Positions 5,352 through 5,666 of a DNA stretch of 5,666 nt are shown piece after piece. The stretch's first letter is position 1. Each line of letters starts with the position of its first letter. Origin of the DNA: an uncultured Parasphingopyxis sp. (GTDB taxonomy: Bacteria > Pseudomonadota > Alphaproteobacteria > Sphingomonadales > Sphingomonadaceae); NCBI GenBank assembly GCA_905479515.1, contig CAJQMX010000006.1, positions 1 to 5,666 of the forward strand, given 5' to 3'. Position numbers and translations under genes: made by a program. Below the pieces are notes generated by a model. It saw only the letters and a program-made list of their open reading frames with translations. It ran no database searches and was not told the DNA's origin.

Positions 5352-5666
5352 TTATTGTTTTGACGGCGCTACATGTGCCGAAATTGGCATTTCCCCATTC
5401 GTAAAAACCAGTTTCAAGTCTATCTTTTGATCTGCTTTTATGGGTTCCGTAATATTGGAAAGCCGCACAAATATATGGGTGGTTGTCAGATCCAGATTTT
5501 CCTCACCCAGCAATGTTATAGATCCAAGCTCCGCATAATTTTTATCATCTATCCTCGCCATGAATTTTGACTGTATGTCATCGGCATTTGTAACTCCGAT
5601 AATTGTCAATTTCCCAAGGCTGCTGTTGACTATTCGAAAGCGTAAGTCTCCCGACGTACCCGAACT
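5352..5666 (-). CDS. Divergent PCu(A)C-like protein, C-terminal 104 residues (partial, runs off the right edge)
   Basis: The frame is open from the right edge to a TAA at 5352-5354. A TTG at 5607-5609 could be read as a start, but the coding text continues upstream (SGDLRFRIVNSSLGK), so this is the C-terminal part of a longer gene. The visible part looks like a beta-sandwich: short alternating hydrophobic strands, then LDLTTTHIFVRLSNITEPI and IDLKLVFTNGE, resembling the end of the periplasmic copper chaperone family PCu(A)C (G-G-x-H-x-M-L-M, then P-L-x-x-G-x-x-x-x-L-x-F). The last ligand pair H-x-M is H-I-F here, and the earlier His and Met ligands are not found at the expected spacing, so copper binding by the classical site is unlikely. 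No signal peptide can be checked. It might instead be another small beta-sandwich envelope protein. It lies upstream of the permease on the same strand, with 106 bp between. Confidence 0.5.
   Translation of the reverse strand, partial: SSGTSGDLRFRIVNSSLGKLTIIGVTNADDIQSKFMARIDDKNYAELGSITLLGEENLDLTTTHIFVRLSNITEPIKADQKIDLKLVFTNGEMPISAHVAPSKQ

Noticed and set aside
5607..5609. TTG as the start of an 85-residue protein at the right edge
   Set aside because: The frame stays open with plausible beta-strand coding text upstream to the window edge, and no ribosome binding site precedes the TTG.

Overview
The window looks chromosomal or large-plasmid DNA from an alphaproteobacterium, probably of the Hyphomicrobiales. 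This is inferred from gene families I recognise (a DUF3141 alpha/beta-hydrolase, a YHS protein with a Met/Cys/His-rich N-terminus, DUF5676 membrane proteins and an OmpR-type two-component pair). I see no RNA gene, insertion sequence, CRISPR array or origin.

Layout. Bases 1-981, minus strand, form a tightly packed operon read right to left: a YHS-domain membrane-anchored protein (625-981), a DUF5676 small membrane protein (297-632, 8-bp overlap) and the first 100 residues of a DUF3141 protein (1-300, 4-bp ATGA overlap, running off the left edge). Bases 1148-3273, minus strand, are a two-component system in the order response regulator then sensor kinase, again with an ATGA overlap. A 334-bp intergenic region (3274-3607) holds the probable promoter of that system and the upstream region of a divergent second DUF5676 gene (3608-3886, plus strand). 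An APC-family permease (3917-5245, minus) converges on that gene with only 30 bp between the stop codons. At the right edge is the C-terminal part of a divergent protein resembling PCu(A)C periplasmic copper chaperones (5352-5666, minus).

How the parts may work together. The main observation is a 50-bp element found twice: upstream of the YHS-DUF5676-DUF3141 operon (1070-1119, minus) and upstream of the lone DUF5676 gene (3443-3492, plus). The copies align without gaps, with 33 of 50 positions identical by eye count. Both carry GTAAC repeats at a 10-bp period, the pattern expected of tandem sites for an OmpR/PhoB-type regulator, and both point toward a DUF5676 gene. The regulator encoded between them is the natural candidate to bind both. 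I infer a small regulon in which the kinase senses an envelope signal and the regulator controls two DUF5676 membrane proteins plus the YHS and DUF3141 proteins. The YHS domain, the possible PCu(A)C relative and a His cluster in the kinase's periplasmic domain hint at a heavy metal such as copper, but the signal cannot be read from the sequence. A perfect 14-bp palindrome just after the predicted -10 of the regulator promoter suggests that the system itself is controlled by repression or autoregulation.
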